A stretch of 64,000 nt of DNA from Phoronis australis (Eukaryota; Phoronida; Phoronidae): assembly GCA_002633005.1 (NCBI GenBank), contig NMRA01000166.1, positions 64,716-128,715 of the forward strand, given 5' to 3'. The translations under genes and the position numbers were made by a program. The notes under the pieces are model-generated. The model ran no database searches and had not been told where the DNA came from. It was given only the letters and a program-made list of their open reading frames with translations. Below are positions 36,631-50,200 of the stretch, piece by piece. Position 1 is the stretch's first letter. The number at the start of each line of letters is the position of its first letter.

Positions 36631-38254
36631 ATATGGTGCTGATGACTATGTGGATGATGAGTCACCTCTCACCTCAATTGATACAGAGAATGACCCGGCT
36701 GAAGAACATTTGGCATATTCTGCACAGCGATCGTCGAGGCGAGAGAAAGAACGCAGCAAGTATCGTGGTCGAAACTCTAAGGAAAACATTAGACTCTCCA
36801 AACGGGACCATGGCTGCATCAAGGAACCATATCAGAAAGACGTCATGTACTATCTACTTGCAGATCGCGATGACAGCAGTGATCGAAAAACCAACAATAG
36901 GAAAAAGGACAAGGCACGAAAAACAAATCGCCGATATGAACGAGATGTAAAGTCCAACTCTGGCGAGCTTACAGAAGCCTTGAACATGATCAATCCCGGA
37001 GCTGGAAAACCAGATATGCTCTCGAACTTACAGCATATTTCTGTTGCCACCCCAAACCATTTTAGATCGGTGCGCTCACGTCCATCAGATGTTTCGAAGC
37101 CAGAGAGCCGGGCAGCAATACAGGCAGCCAAGCGGCAGATGTCTTCTGTGGGGTGTGCCGAGTGTCCTCCAGATCGGGTACATTTCTATGAAATTTTTAA
37201 AAAGCTTATCACACTCGGTGATAAGGCTCACAAAGACAAGGAGAAGAAAGAGACTGAAAGTATGCTTAACCGCCAGCTAAGTAGTGAGCAGGAGCTGTGG
37301 CAGAGTGAGCTGAGGGATGTTATCTGGCTGGAGCTACAGGCCTGGCACACTGGCCAGCCGGGCAACCTCAGCGCTATGGACAAACAGCTGCTGAAGAACC
37401 GAAACAAAATTCCTGAGATCTTGGAGGAAATCAGGAGCTTTAAGTTTGAGCCGTCCCAACCTGGTGCAGTTGAGGAGTCACAGGGCATGACTGTGAGGTG
37501 TCCTTGGACTAATCTAAGTATGGAGCACCTCAGGCACCAGAAAGAGGCTGTGATACAGGTCAACAAGTTGCTTGACAACTTGGAGTGGGCAGAGAGGCTG
37601 TTCCCAAGGCGCTTATATTTTGGCAGAGATTTCGAGCTGTATGTGAACTCAAAATTTGTCCATAGAGTTGAAGCTCTGTGCCTATGGTTGACCATAACCA
37701 AAGATTTGGCATGTTTGCTCAAAATGATGGCCAAGACCCTTGGTATATTGTACATTGGTGATCATGACTGGTCTTATCTTGATCTCAACGGCCGAGGTCT
37801 AGATGGTACTGATGACAATGGTGACAGCTTTCAAAATCCTACTGGTGATGACAATGATCAGGGACTCTGTGACAGCCAATTAGACGGTATCGACACGACT
37901 TTGTCCAAGCTGAAGATAAACAAAAGTGTCCGGTTCTCTGACCTAAGTGGTGCCTCCACCCCTCGGTCACCCAGTCCCACTGCAGACATGGAACTGACCT
38001 CGACCCCAATGAAACTTCACCATACTATGTCCTCAGCATCTGACCTTTCAAGTTCTTTCTTTAATGATGAGGTGCCCACATGCATCTACCGACCATTTGT
38101 CGACAAAAGCCTGCGTAAAATGGGGCTGAAGAAGATAATCCAGCGTCTCCACAGTCTACTCAGCATGAGTTTGAAGCGTGCTCGTCATGCCCTGGAGGTC
38201 CCCAGACCAACCCAGGAAGAATGCCGAATGACACACACCAATGATAAAATACCA
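36631..38254 (+). CDS. MAP3K4: MAP3K4 large N-terminal exon
   Basis: One 1,624-bp exon (acceptor TTTTTACAG, donor CCA|GTAAGG) opens one base into a codon and ends in phase 0. It encodes a Lys/Arg/Asp-rich disordered N-terminus (first ~170 residues, with runs like [16 protein letters not shown]). Then comes the start of the conserved MAP3K4 regulatory region ([45 protein letters not shown]), an acidic Gly/Asp/Ser linker, and [10 protein letters not shown]-like [16 protein letters not shown]. The upstream first exon was searched for between 33.7 and 36.6 kb without a convincing candidate. Confidence 0.92.
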
Positions 38255-41200
38255 GTAAGGCATTTCGAGACTCAAAAGTATTCACTTGTGAGCTTAAATT
38301 ATGTATTTGCATGCTCCTAACTATGCTAATTTACAGGCCCCGGGGCAACTGGACAGCCATGCTATTTTAACATATCCCTTACTCTGAACAAGATGCAGTT
38401 TTATTCATAGATAAACAAAAAACAAAACTTCTAAATTTGTTAATAGATGACCTTTTCGCTCATGCTGTACCTCATGGGCTCACATGGCACACATCATGTA
38501 ATGCTATTCCCTGACACATTCCAGTACTTAATGGGCTCACATGGTGTACATCATGTAATGCTATTCCCTGACACATTCCAGTACTTAATGGGCTCACGTG
38601 GTGCACATCATGTAATGCTATTCCCTGACACATTCCAGTACTTAATGGGCTCACATGGCGCACATCATGTAATGCTATTCCCTGACACATTCCAGTACTT
38701 AATGGGCTCACATGGCGCACATCATGTAATGCTATTCCCTGACACATTCCAGTACTTAATGGGCTCACATGGCGCACATCATGTAATGCTATTCCCTGAC
38801 ACATTCCAGTACTTAATGGGCTCACATGGCGCACATCATGTAATGCTATTCCCTGACACATTCCAGTACTTAATGGGCTCACATGGCGCACATCATGTAA
38901 TGCTATTCCCTGACACATTCCAGTACTTAATGGGCTCACATGGCGCACATCATGTAATGCTATTCCCTGACACATTCCAGTACTTAATGGGCTCACATGG
39001 CGCACATCATGTAATGCTATTCCCTGACACATTCCAGTACTTAATGGGCTCACATGGCGCACATCATGTAATGCTATTCCCTGACACATTCCAGTACTTA
39101 ATGGGCTCACATGGCGCACATCATGTAATGCTATTCCCTGACACATTCCAGTACTTAATGGGCTCACATGGCGCACATCATGTAATGCTATTCCCTGACA
39201 CATTCCAGTACTTAATGGGCTCACATGGCGCACATCATGTAATGCTATTCCCTGACACATTCCAGTACTTAATGGGCTCACATGGCGCACATCATGTAAT
39301 GCTATTCCCTGACACATTCCAGTACTTAATGGGCTCACATGGCGCACATCATGTAATGCTATTCCCTGACACATTCCAGTACTTAATGGGCTCACATGGC
39401 GCACATCATGTAATGCTATTCCCTGACACATTCCAGTACTTAATGGGCTCACATGGTGCACATCATGTAATGCTATTCCCTGACACATTCCAGTACTTAA
39501 TGGGCTCACATGGTGCACATCATGTAATGCTATTCCCTGACACATTCCAGTACTTAATGGGCTCACATGGTGCACATCATGTAATGCTATTCCCTGACAC
39601 ATTCCAGTACTTAATGGGCTCACATGGTGCACATCATGTAATGCTATTCCCTGACACATTCCAGTACTTAATGGGCTCACATGGTGCACATCATGTAATG
39701 CTATTCCCTGACACATTCCAGTACTTAATGGGCTCACATGGTGCACATCATGTAATGCTATTCCCTGACACATTCCAGTACTTAATGGGCTCACATGGCG
39801 CACATCATGTAATGCTATTCCCTGACACATTCCAGTACTTAATGGGCTCACATGGTGCACATCATGTAATGCTATTCCCTGACACATTCCAGTACTTAAT
39901 GGGCTCACGTGGTGTACATCATGTAATGCTATTCCCTGACACATTCCAGTACTTAATGGGCTCACGTGGTGCACATCATGTAATGCTATTCCCTGACACA
40001 TTCCAGTACTTAATGGGCTCACGTGGTGTACATCATGTAATGCTATTCCCTGACACATTCCAGGTTTGATGATTTGCAGCAGTTCGTTTTTGCTACAAAG
40101 CTCATTCTTAAAATAATTTTGCAACTTTCAAGACACTTCATATTCATTTCGTCGCTATGTGTTGTTTTTCTTACTTCTTTTGCCAAGTGATGTGGTTTAA
40201 CTCGAAGATGCACTCGCAGTTCGACAATTGTTGACCATTGCCCACGGTGCGGACATCTGTCATGTCAGTCCCGAGTTGATTCTCCGATGTGAGAACTAAC
40301 ATGCGTACGTTTGATGTGGGCATTACACAGGTTTTCCTTTACTTGGCAGAACCCTCCTGTATAGGGGCGTAGTTCCTGTGCAACGTGTCCATGCTCCTTG
40401 CTCGAGAATTCCTAAAGACTCGTTCGAGGTGTTGAATCTCTACCACTTTTATTGTATAGCCAGGACCACGATTTTACTATGTGGTTAACTGTAATTCTGA
40501 GTCACAGCAATGATTAGTACGCTGTTGCTGTCCTTTGGGATTCTCTTATTGAAATTTTGAAAGTCCGTTTGGGACAAAAGCAAGGTGTACAAATTTAATT
40601 CTGGTCAAGAGGTGTACGAATTATTTTTCTGACCTTTATCAGATCTTGATTTTTTTCCCGTGGGTACTCCTGTATAAACTATAATATCTATGCCATTTTA
40701 ACGCCATGCAAGAAGTATTAATATGTATGAAACAATTAACTTAAGTTGGTGTAACTGTCAGTCTCCCCCTTCTTGTCTTCGCATTACTTAATTTAAAAAA
40801 CACAACGATTGGGGCTTGTAGTTATCCTCTTTTAAGAGGATTCCTCTTTGTTGGTTTCGATTTCTTCTTTATTGATTTCAAAGTTTCTCTTTTTACGTCT
40901 TTTTTTTTCCATTATTTTGACTTTTCTTATGCAAAAGTATGCTTTTTGTAGATAAATTTTACAATTAAACAAAAATTATTTCTTTCACATAAGTCTGTTT
41001 ATTTAAAATTAAAAAGGGATTTTTGATCTGATTATAAATTTCAGTTTACTCCCCTAGTTCAATTTTGCTTTAATTTGTTATCAGGGGAGCCCTGAACAGT
41101 CATTTGAGATAACTGCATCTCCGTCCTGGAACCTACTGCCAGAGGTCTCGGAGACTCTTAAGCAAGATCGTCGGTCCAGTGTGAGTTATGAGTCAAGCTA

Positions 41201-44200
41201 CTGCGATGAAATTCAAGCAATGAGCCTGCCTTCCTTTCTGCCAGTCTACCTGTTCTTAGTCCGTATTCCTCTCGACATTATTCATGAGTGTCTGAGGCTG
41301 AGGCTGGAACAGCGCCCCATTGATAGCGAGCCATCTATCCTCAGTATTAGACAGGTAGGAGAATTTTTGCTGAAGAATTCATCGTCTGATCAGTCTTTTT
41401 TGTTGAGTTTGATTTGTCAAAGAACTGTCCATGTTTACCGTTGGCAAAAACTGCGTTTACAATTAAAATAGTCATCAAAAATCTAACTGTGTTGCTGATT
41501 ACTGGTTTGCAATGGTTTGGACCAGATCTGTTTTGATGAGTAGACTTTGTTCCCATGTATCACTGAAGCACTCGTGCTTAATGGTTTGCTCTGCCTGATT
41601 TTGATCATTATTTCCATTAAATGTTCTTTGAACGTCTGATGTCGCCATTTTTTCTGAGGGTACCATCAAAGACAAATTATCTGTGGCTACAATTCACATT
41701 TTCTACTTCATCTGGCTTGTCACAACACATTCTATCAAAGCCCATAAAATTTTGTTGATTAGTCAATATGAAACATTGTCTATAGAAATGACCTTGCAAA
41801 TGTCATGTGACCAAATGTTACCCACCCCATGATGAGGTAGGAGTTTTGGTCAAAGGTCAGACTATGCATCACATGCTTTAGAATCAAATCTGGGTAAGAA
41901 TCAACGGACATTTTGTGTTCTCTGGTATAATCAAACATAAAAACAAAATTTTCCTTGTTGTTAGTGGGGTACTTCGTGCCAGGTTTGCAGATTTTTGTTC
42001 AGGGATGTTAAAATTGGACCTTTCTTAGGGCTCTGAGCTTGTGAAGGAATGTGGGGAAATTAGCTTCATTGTCATTAATTTCTTTCGTGTTACAGGAGAA
42101 TACTTTGTAGGGCTTACTTTTAAAGTAATTTCACTGCATGACTCTGTTCCTTGATCTGCTAGAGGTCACTACCAGCCACCTGTCCCATATGATCCAGCGT
42201 GATTGCATTCATGGACTGATTATTGCTAGGCAGCTGCTGTCAGATGCTGATCGATTCAGTATGTATAGACCACCAAATATTCTCATGGATTGTGATTTGT
42301 GAATCATCTTTCCATTGCAGCTCATTCATGAGTGCAAGGAGGTCCTGAAGGGGGCAGTGATGTGCAAGCAGTACTACCAACAGATGGTGTCTGCAGTCAG
42401 TGATGACTACAGCAACGAGACCTTGGAGACAGACATGGAACAGTTCAGCACTGATATCAAGGACATGCTGGAGGTAGTGATGATAATAATAGTTTTGGAT
42501 GTAGAATCCCCAGTACAATTGTTGTTAACATTCTGTGTATAGAACAACTTTGATAAAAAGTGAGACTTAGTTAAGTCTGTGACTGAACACACAAAATTTA
42601 CGCTCTCTTTTCTGCTTAAGTCCTTTTGTTACTAGTGCTATGATTGATATGTGAATTTGAATTAAAAACCTTTGAAGTCTAAAGTTGGTCTCAAATTGTT
42701 CCATGCCTGGGTTAGAAAGGATTTCTGGTCTTCAGAAGAGGTGACAGTAATTTATTACTTAGGTCTGAACTCAATAACTTCACCAGGCTCGGTTAAGCTT
42801 TTCATAAGCCTAGTTCTCTGCCTGTACACCGGGTAAATTTATGGCTACACTGCACAGGATCCCAGTGCCCAGTTTCATGAGACAGTCCCAAGTAGGGATT
42901 CGACTAACTTAAGTTCCCTGTTTGGGACTGTTTTATACAATCACCCACCATTGTCTTGTGGATTGAAACAGCAGCTATCTTTTCAGGAATTATTGTGTAG
43001 TGTATATCATGTTTTATTGTCAAGTGTCTGTTGCTTTCAGGTTTATTTTTCTTATGTACAAAACTGGATGAGCAGCCTGCAGAACCAACCGGCAGCCTCG
43101 CTGGGCTTGAGGAATGTTCTAGAAGAAGAGTGGACATTCACTAAAGAGATCTGTCCCTACATCCTGGGGGGAGAAGCAGAGGCTGGCAAGAGATTCTGGT
43201 ATGGTTTTGGTTATCATGCTGACATTGCACAGGAATTTGTCATTGTGTTATTAATCAATGTACCGCATCTTTAACGATTATCTTAACGCTGACACTTTTT
43301 CGTCATGACAGAGCTCAATAATGCGAATGAACTACGATTACTGCTACACTCCCAGCACAAGTGCACCCCTTGGATGTAAAAATTATTGAAACGCCCTCTA
43401 ACTCTCACCAGAAAGACACATTTTTCTCTGTAGTCAATGTATTTGGATAGGGAAAGTTATCATTAGTAGGTCTACCAGGGGAACATCATCAGAGCCAATT
43501 GTCCTCTTCTTACGAATGAGCACCCACGACAGATTATAGTAGTGACGTTGAAAAGGAAAGATTAGAGGACTTTAGATTCTAAGCTTGTCAAATCTAAGCA
43601 TATATACTTGACTAGTCTATAGTCTGGTCAGGCTTCAATGTAAATGTGCTGGACTTTTCTTTACTTCTTAGATGAGTAGTTGTAGAGATTTGACTTTGTT
43701 TTTGTAAAGTAGGCTTCAATAAATTGAATTGTGAACTGAGTTGCTCATATTTTGTTGTTGTTCAGTGTTATTTGTTGATGTAGGTTCTCTCGATAACTTG
43801 AAAGTTGCACGTTTTCAGTCCTGTGAGAACGGTAGACATTTGATTTTCTCAACAAAATTTATTGAACTTTGCAGTAATCATTATCTAAAACTAAGTCTTT
43901 TTCATCATATTTTTTGTTTTCAGCATTTCTAAATTTAACTTGTGTGTATATGATTTATGAAATCAATGTACGCCAGATATGTAGCTTTGAATCAGTGTTT
44001 ACTGGCTGCACCCTGTATCCGTGCACCGACAAGTACTTGATAGTTTCTCCGATTAATCAGTCAATATTTGAATGCTTGAATGTTATGATGGGCGAAGTTC
44101 AAGTGGGTTCCCAGGGAAGAACTGAACAAATAAGTCACGGGTCTGCACCAAAATTTCAAAGTACAATGGCAATTGTACGCCACGAACCAATTATTTCTGA

Positions 44201-47200
44201 TGACATCGGCACGTGGCAGGGTTTGGTATTTTTTAATCATTGAGGATTTTTCAGTGTGACATCATTAAACCTGATCTTTGCTTTAATTATGAGTAAACAC
44301 TTGTAACTGCTGTATTGTTTTAGCCCTGTAAACAACCTGATTTTTGCCATGCACTCCATGGGAACTCAACAAAAAACACAGATTCGTCTTAGATTACGGA
44401 GTAAATGGTGAGAGCAACACTTTGTCAGTAGTTTCTGCCACCTGTGCTTGAGTATTGCTGATTTTTTTTGACACGAAATCTTTCAGTTTGCGTTTAAGTG
44501 ATATGGCCCCCACAGCAACCTTCAAGTTTACTACCACATTAATGCTAGTATATCTATCATTCTAATTTGTCTTTCCTTCCAGTGTTATGGCCAGTAGTCT
44601 GTTGAGCTCAATCGCGGATTTCTTGGAGAATGAAATCGACGAGTCGATCTATGACTATGACTCCAGTTTGGCTGACCACGACCTGTCGCTAGAGTCAGTG
44701 GAGGAGAGCGGTCACTGTAAAATACCCGAGCTCAGGTAACACTGGGTTAAAATTGGTTGTTCCCAACAAGTGTGAAAGAAAAACAAGGCAGTATGAGGAA
44801 CAGAGTTATTTCAACACATTTTTATTGAATCATATGAACTTTACAAATGATGTCATTGGCACACAAAGTCCTTATTCTGTGTTGATGTTGGTGCTGTCAG
44901 TGACCATACAATGTGTGCTGTCTTCAAAAGGGTACCCCTAAGTTTCAAAGTATGTGCTGTGTTGGCAACGTAATCGTTTAGAGGCCCCTGTTTCAGAATA
45001 TAAGGCTGGGCTTATATCTGGGATACTACAAGGTAAATTATTTTCTGAATGCAGGCCTGGTACTCTACCTCATCCAAGTTTTAATGTTTTGTTTAATTTT
45101 GCCCATGTATGGACATTAAAAATTAAATTTGATAAATTAGAGAAGATCACTGACGTCCAAATTTCTGTTGTCTTTTTGTCTTTGTATGTTTTGCTGGGGG
45201 GTGACTGCTTGACTAAGGAACTGTTGCGAAGTGGTAAAACTTGAATTTTGTATCATTTACCCTGTCTTGGCACTGTACCATGTGTTGGCTTTGCAGATGT
45301 TTATAACATGCTTAATGAAAAAAATGTTTAATATCAGAATAAACATCCAAGTGTTATAACACTTTATTCCGAAGACCTTTGTAACTCTCCAATTAAGCGC
45401 TACGACTGTGATTGTGAAAATCACCTTGTTTGAAGCGCCTTTGTGTTCGTTTTGCAAATATTATATAACACTTCCTATTCATAGAACATTTAGCAGATGA
45501 TGCAAAAACGTTAAGAACAAAGTTGTCTGCTTTCCAGCACCTTTTTCTGAGTCGTTACGTTCTGCGGAGTTAGCTAGTTTTCCAATAATTTGCTACTTGC
45601 AACTCAATAAAAACAGCTCTGCACTCTTATTTATTTTGTCACAGAAAACAACGTTGCATTGTAAATTTACGACAGCTGCATTTTTGCCACTTCGAAAATA
45701 AAGTTCTGTTGTATTCTGATACCTTTGTTAGCCATGTTAGAATAAAGCTCTTTGTCATAGCGAATAGCTCCCTTAACATAGAATAGCAGTACTTAGTACA
45801 GAAGTGCAATTGAGCACTTTGCCTAATATGTAACTCTGGCCTGTTTCATACTTCTTATTGGGATTTTAAGCAGCTGCAATTTGCTCTGTTTAGCTGGCTA
45901 AAAACAAAGATCGAATTGAACCTTTTACTCCTATGAAATCAATCTAAAAGTTTTCTTTGCTGTGGCCAACCCTGAAATTCAGAAATGGTGCAAAGGCAAT
46001 TCCATTCAAAAGGAGATTTGTCAAATGACGCAACTACATGTATGACTGTTTCACCTCAATGAGTGCATCGCAGTTCAGTTGTGGGTTTTGGCTCTTTAGG
46101 AAAAACGTGGAATATGTTTAAAGTGACTGCTAAACAGGGAAAATGCAGCTTGAAATGATTAAACTAAAACAGGGATTCACCTCTTACTGGTGCTGGAGAC
46201 CATAGTCAGGATTGAAGAATTTTGTTACTTCTCTGCAGGCAAACTATGATGAAGATTTGTCGTGACTTGAAGAACAAGTTCCACGAGGCACGTGAACGAG
46301 CAGTTAAGGCATTAGCATTCACAAAAATGTTACGCAAAGACCTAGAGATAGCTGCTGACTTCAATGTCATGGTTGAAACGAAGGTTCTGCTGGAGAAATT
46401 GAAGGAAACCAGTCATATTAAGGTAAATTGAACAGATCTAGTTTACAAGTCTGGTTGGGGTTTGTTAGATAGGGATGAAATGGCATTTCTCATACTATTA
46501 GCCACTCGCAAAAGGCTTTGTTTTCCAACAGTGCCTTCATACAAAAACAGTATCAAGTCCAACTTTTTCTTGTCAAACTCGTGAACCTGTGATAAGAGGT
46601 CCAAGCAGGTACGTGCCTTTACCAAGTAGATCAAAAGGCCAGTGACAGAACATTCGGTTTTGATGTGTATTGTCTATTTTATTTTCTTGAAGTTCAACCT
46701 TGTGGTCACGTGTCTGCCATGTTCATACCACTTGTTATTGCAGATGAACACACCTCACGTGTCTCTGTACGCCATGTTCATACCACATGTTATTGCAGGT
46801 GAACACGCCTCATGTGTCTGGTTATACCATGTTCGTACCAAATGTTGTAGGTGTACACACCTCATGTGTCTGGCTATGCTATGTTCACAGCACATGTTAT
46901 TGCAGGTGAACACACCTCACGTTCTGGCTATACAATGCACATACCACATGTTATTGCAGGTGAACACACCTCATGTATCTGGCTATGCCATGTTCGTCCC
47001 AGAGTGTATCATCAAGGACAACAACCAGATACTGATTTTGCTTAATGTGACATGTGGCCGCGAAGACATCACACACGCTGACTGTATAGGAGATCAGCAG
47101 GGATACCTTCTGCTGGTCAAATGCTCTCAAGAAGTTTGCCAGACATGGGACGGACAGGTGGTGCGTGTGGACCCCACTGCTGAGACAACCATCGCCCTAT

Positions 47201-50200
47201 CACACATTGATGTACGAGACTTTAAGCACATCTGTCTTTACCTCAAATGTTCCGATTTTATTTCATACATCTCATCTTTTTCAAATGTTTGTGTTTTTTT
47301 GTAGACGTGTACTCGCCCCNNCCCCCCCCCCCCCCCTTCAGCCTGTCCCTATGGATTTGCACTTGTCTTTCATCTGCCACTTTGCGATTCAACTCAAACA
47401 GATCAACTCGTTATCAAAAATGATGTTTTTTTCAATGAAATATTTATTCTAATTGATAAAGTTTATAGAAATTGACCATGTGATTTCCATAAATATTCAG
47501 CCATGAACTACGATTCTTGGAAATTTGACTTGTAATTGCAACAATTAGCAATCTTTCCTATTTGCCACCATGTTTTTATTTGAAATTAACCTAGGCTGGT
47601 TTTTGTGGGGGAACCCTTGCACAATTTCTTTTAGTTTTGGTTTAAACAATCTTCCACCAGACCCAATTCCTGTTGCCAAATGCCCGTAAATTGATGCTTA
47701 GAATTGTTCACTTCAAATTTGGAACCCACCTGTTTAAACGTGTACTAGTTTAGTCACAGGCTCTCCTTTTTTTTCTCTTTGCTGACCAGTCCCTTGTAAT
47801 GGTGCGCCTTAAATTTTGTGTTTTGACGCTGCAGGTAATTATGAACATGTCGTGCATCGGGACTCAACAAATCTGAAAAGAACTCCGAATTTTTAACTTT
47901 ACTCAGTCTCTGGGACTCATTGTTGAGTGAGTCTAGAGCCAACTATGATGAGTAATTATCATCACAGAGAAAGTGTAAGATGGCAATCCTGTCCACTCTG
48001 ATGATATCATACGCTGATGGGGTTTTGCCCCTTTGTGTACTCTCTGACTCATAACTATAGATTAACTATTTAATCTTTGCCTTCAGGGTCATTCTGTCCT
48101 GTAAATTTAAGGTCTCGTTTCCATTGTTTGTCAGGTGGAAGGACTGCTCCTCGTTGTGATGCACTCGTCACAACTCGGTACACAGCGCAAAGAGTTTGAG
48201 GGAATAGTTGGCAAGGTTGTGGCACTTGTCAATGAGCAAACCTCCTGTCACCAAGCCATTGCTGAGTCTTTAGATGAGTTAAAGGTTTGCAGTTTCCCTT
48301 ATCTCGACTTGGGAAGTATATCTGGTCTACTTTGAAATTCTGTCAGTTGGGGTCTATCTGAAAGTTCATTTTCTATCGTTTTATGGCACTTTTTATTTAC
48401 ATGTGCTATAGGAAAACTTTTAGTTGTAATTATCCTAACAAATCTCCATTAATTTTACAGTTAGCATTTCTCTATGGCTTCCGTCTGCATGATTTGCTTA
48501 ATTCACTATTTTTCTGACAGTCTGTATAAACCTGCCTTCCATCACAAAAAACACCTTTGAATTACACCATTTACTGTTTTGAAATTGGTCTCAAATTGGT
48601 CCTTACTAAGATAAATTGGTCTCAAATTGGTCCTTAGTTAAACTGGTCTCGAATTGGTCCTTAGTTGAATTGGTCTCAAATTGGTCCTTAGTTAAATTGG
48701 ATTTAATGTCAGGACTTCAGAACTGACAGATGCTTATTGCTTGAGATACATTTCTATACGTTGGCTTGTCACTGCATGTCATTTAAATTATACATTGAGC
48801 ATTGTCCCAAGGAATTGGAGATTTTTCAATTCTGTGCAAACCAGAAATCACTTCGTGAGTAAGGAACAAGTTGAGACCAATCTTATAGCAGTAAATGGTC
48901 TAAATCTAAAATTTATTTCTAAGATGAAATGTGAGATTATAGCCACTTTAGCGCTGCTATGTGGAATTTAATTTGTAGTGTTTTAAGACACCAAGTGAAT
49001 GCACCAGACTTTCTGTTGAGAGCTGTTTTGTCAAAAACTTCTTTGTGATGTTACTTGACCAATTTTAAGTGATTACAGCGTCATTACAAACTTAACTTCC
49101 CAGCTGCCATAAAATTTAGCTAACTCTGGGCAGTGCTGTGCTCCAGTGTTGCTGGCAGAGAAAACAAATAAGAAAAAGTGTGTGTACATCCTCAGAGTAC
49201 AGCCCTTGAACTGCGAGGGAAGATCTCTAGTGCCATAGAGAAAGTGGATGAGAAGTTGAACACGGAAGATTTGGCCAAACTGGAAGAGGGTGAGAAAGTG
49301 AACCTGGAGACACTGTACAGGGAGACGATGCACCAGTGCTTCAGTTTTGGCTTCGAAGTAAGTTAAGTGCTTACACGGGTTTTGTTTTAGTGCAAGTGAA
49401 GCAAGTATGTTCACAGGTTTTTGTTGTGTTCACAAAACTTTTGATGTGTAGTGTAAGTGAAGTAAGTGTATTGCTTTTGACATGTTGCTTCGGCTTGTAA
49501 ATGAAGAAGTTAATGTTCACAGGCTGGTCTTGTGATGTGTCATATCCCAGTTTATGTGAAGTAAGGATATTGTTCACAACTTGAAAGCTTTTTACATGTC
49601 GCATCAGAGAGTAAGTGAAATAGTTTATGTTCACAGGGACTTTGAAAGGTCATATCTGAATGTTAGTAAAGTAAGAAAAATAAAATTGAAATTAAATCAT
49701 CTTGAATCACTAAAGGAGCATGCCACCCAAAAAACAACCTAATTTGTATCAATTTAGATCGAGTAGTTCTACTCCATAACGACACGCACGGTTGCATTAC
49801 CTGACACCTGACGGCAGACGGAGGTGTTGAAATTATCCAATGACGTAATTGGTTTCACATGCAGTCTGTTCAGCAGTTCACAACACTGGTTACTGGTGCC
49901 AGCTTATCGCTTGAAGTCATGGTTTAACACCAATAAATCATCAAACTTTGATGTAAAACCCTTAAAAATACACCAAGTTCTTATAAAAACGTGTTGTTTT
50001 ATTTCGCTGTTATGGATTTATTGGTATTTGGACACACCGTAGCCTACGAAGTTTGGCAGGCCAATAAGGTCCGTAGCAGGAGTTTGGCGTCTGTTTGGAG
50101 ATAAATTTGAAGTATTTTCCGTGAGATACAGATGGGAGAACCTAGATGTGTGTTGTTTAGACTTGTGATTTTTTTAGTTCTAAACACAAAACGCTAAGCC

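Noticed and set aside
38447-40124. 540-codon (plus) and 550-codon (minus) ORFs
   Set aside because: Both are by-products of a 57-bp stop-free tandem repeat in an intron; reading frame conservation comes from unit length, not selection. The array is not a CRISPR either: no spacers lie between units.
43914-44243. 109-codon plus-strand ORF in a MAP3K4 intron
   Set aside because: No splice sites of compatible phase, no family resemblance; the true next exon is 44583-44735.
46642-46959. Extended coding exon through the acceptor array
   Set aside because: The frame is open by repetition; family alignment supports the exon starting at 46960.
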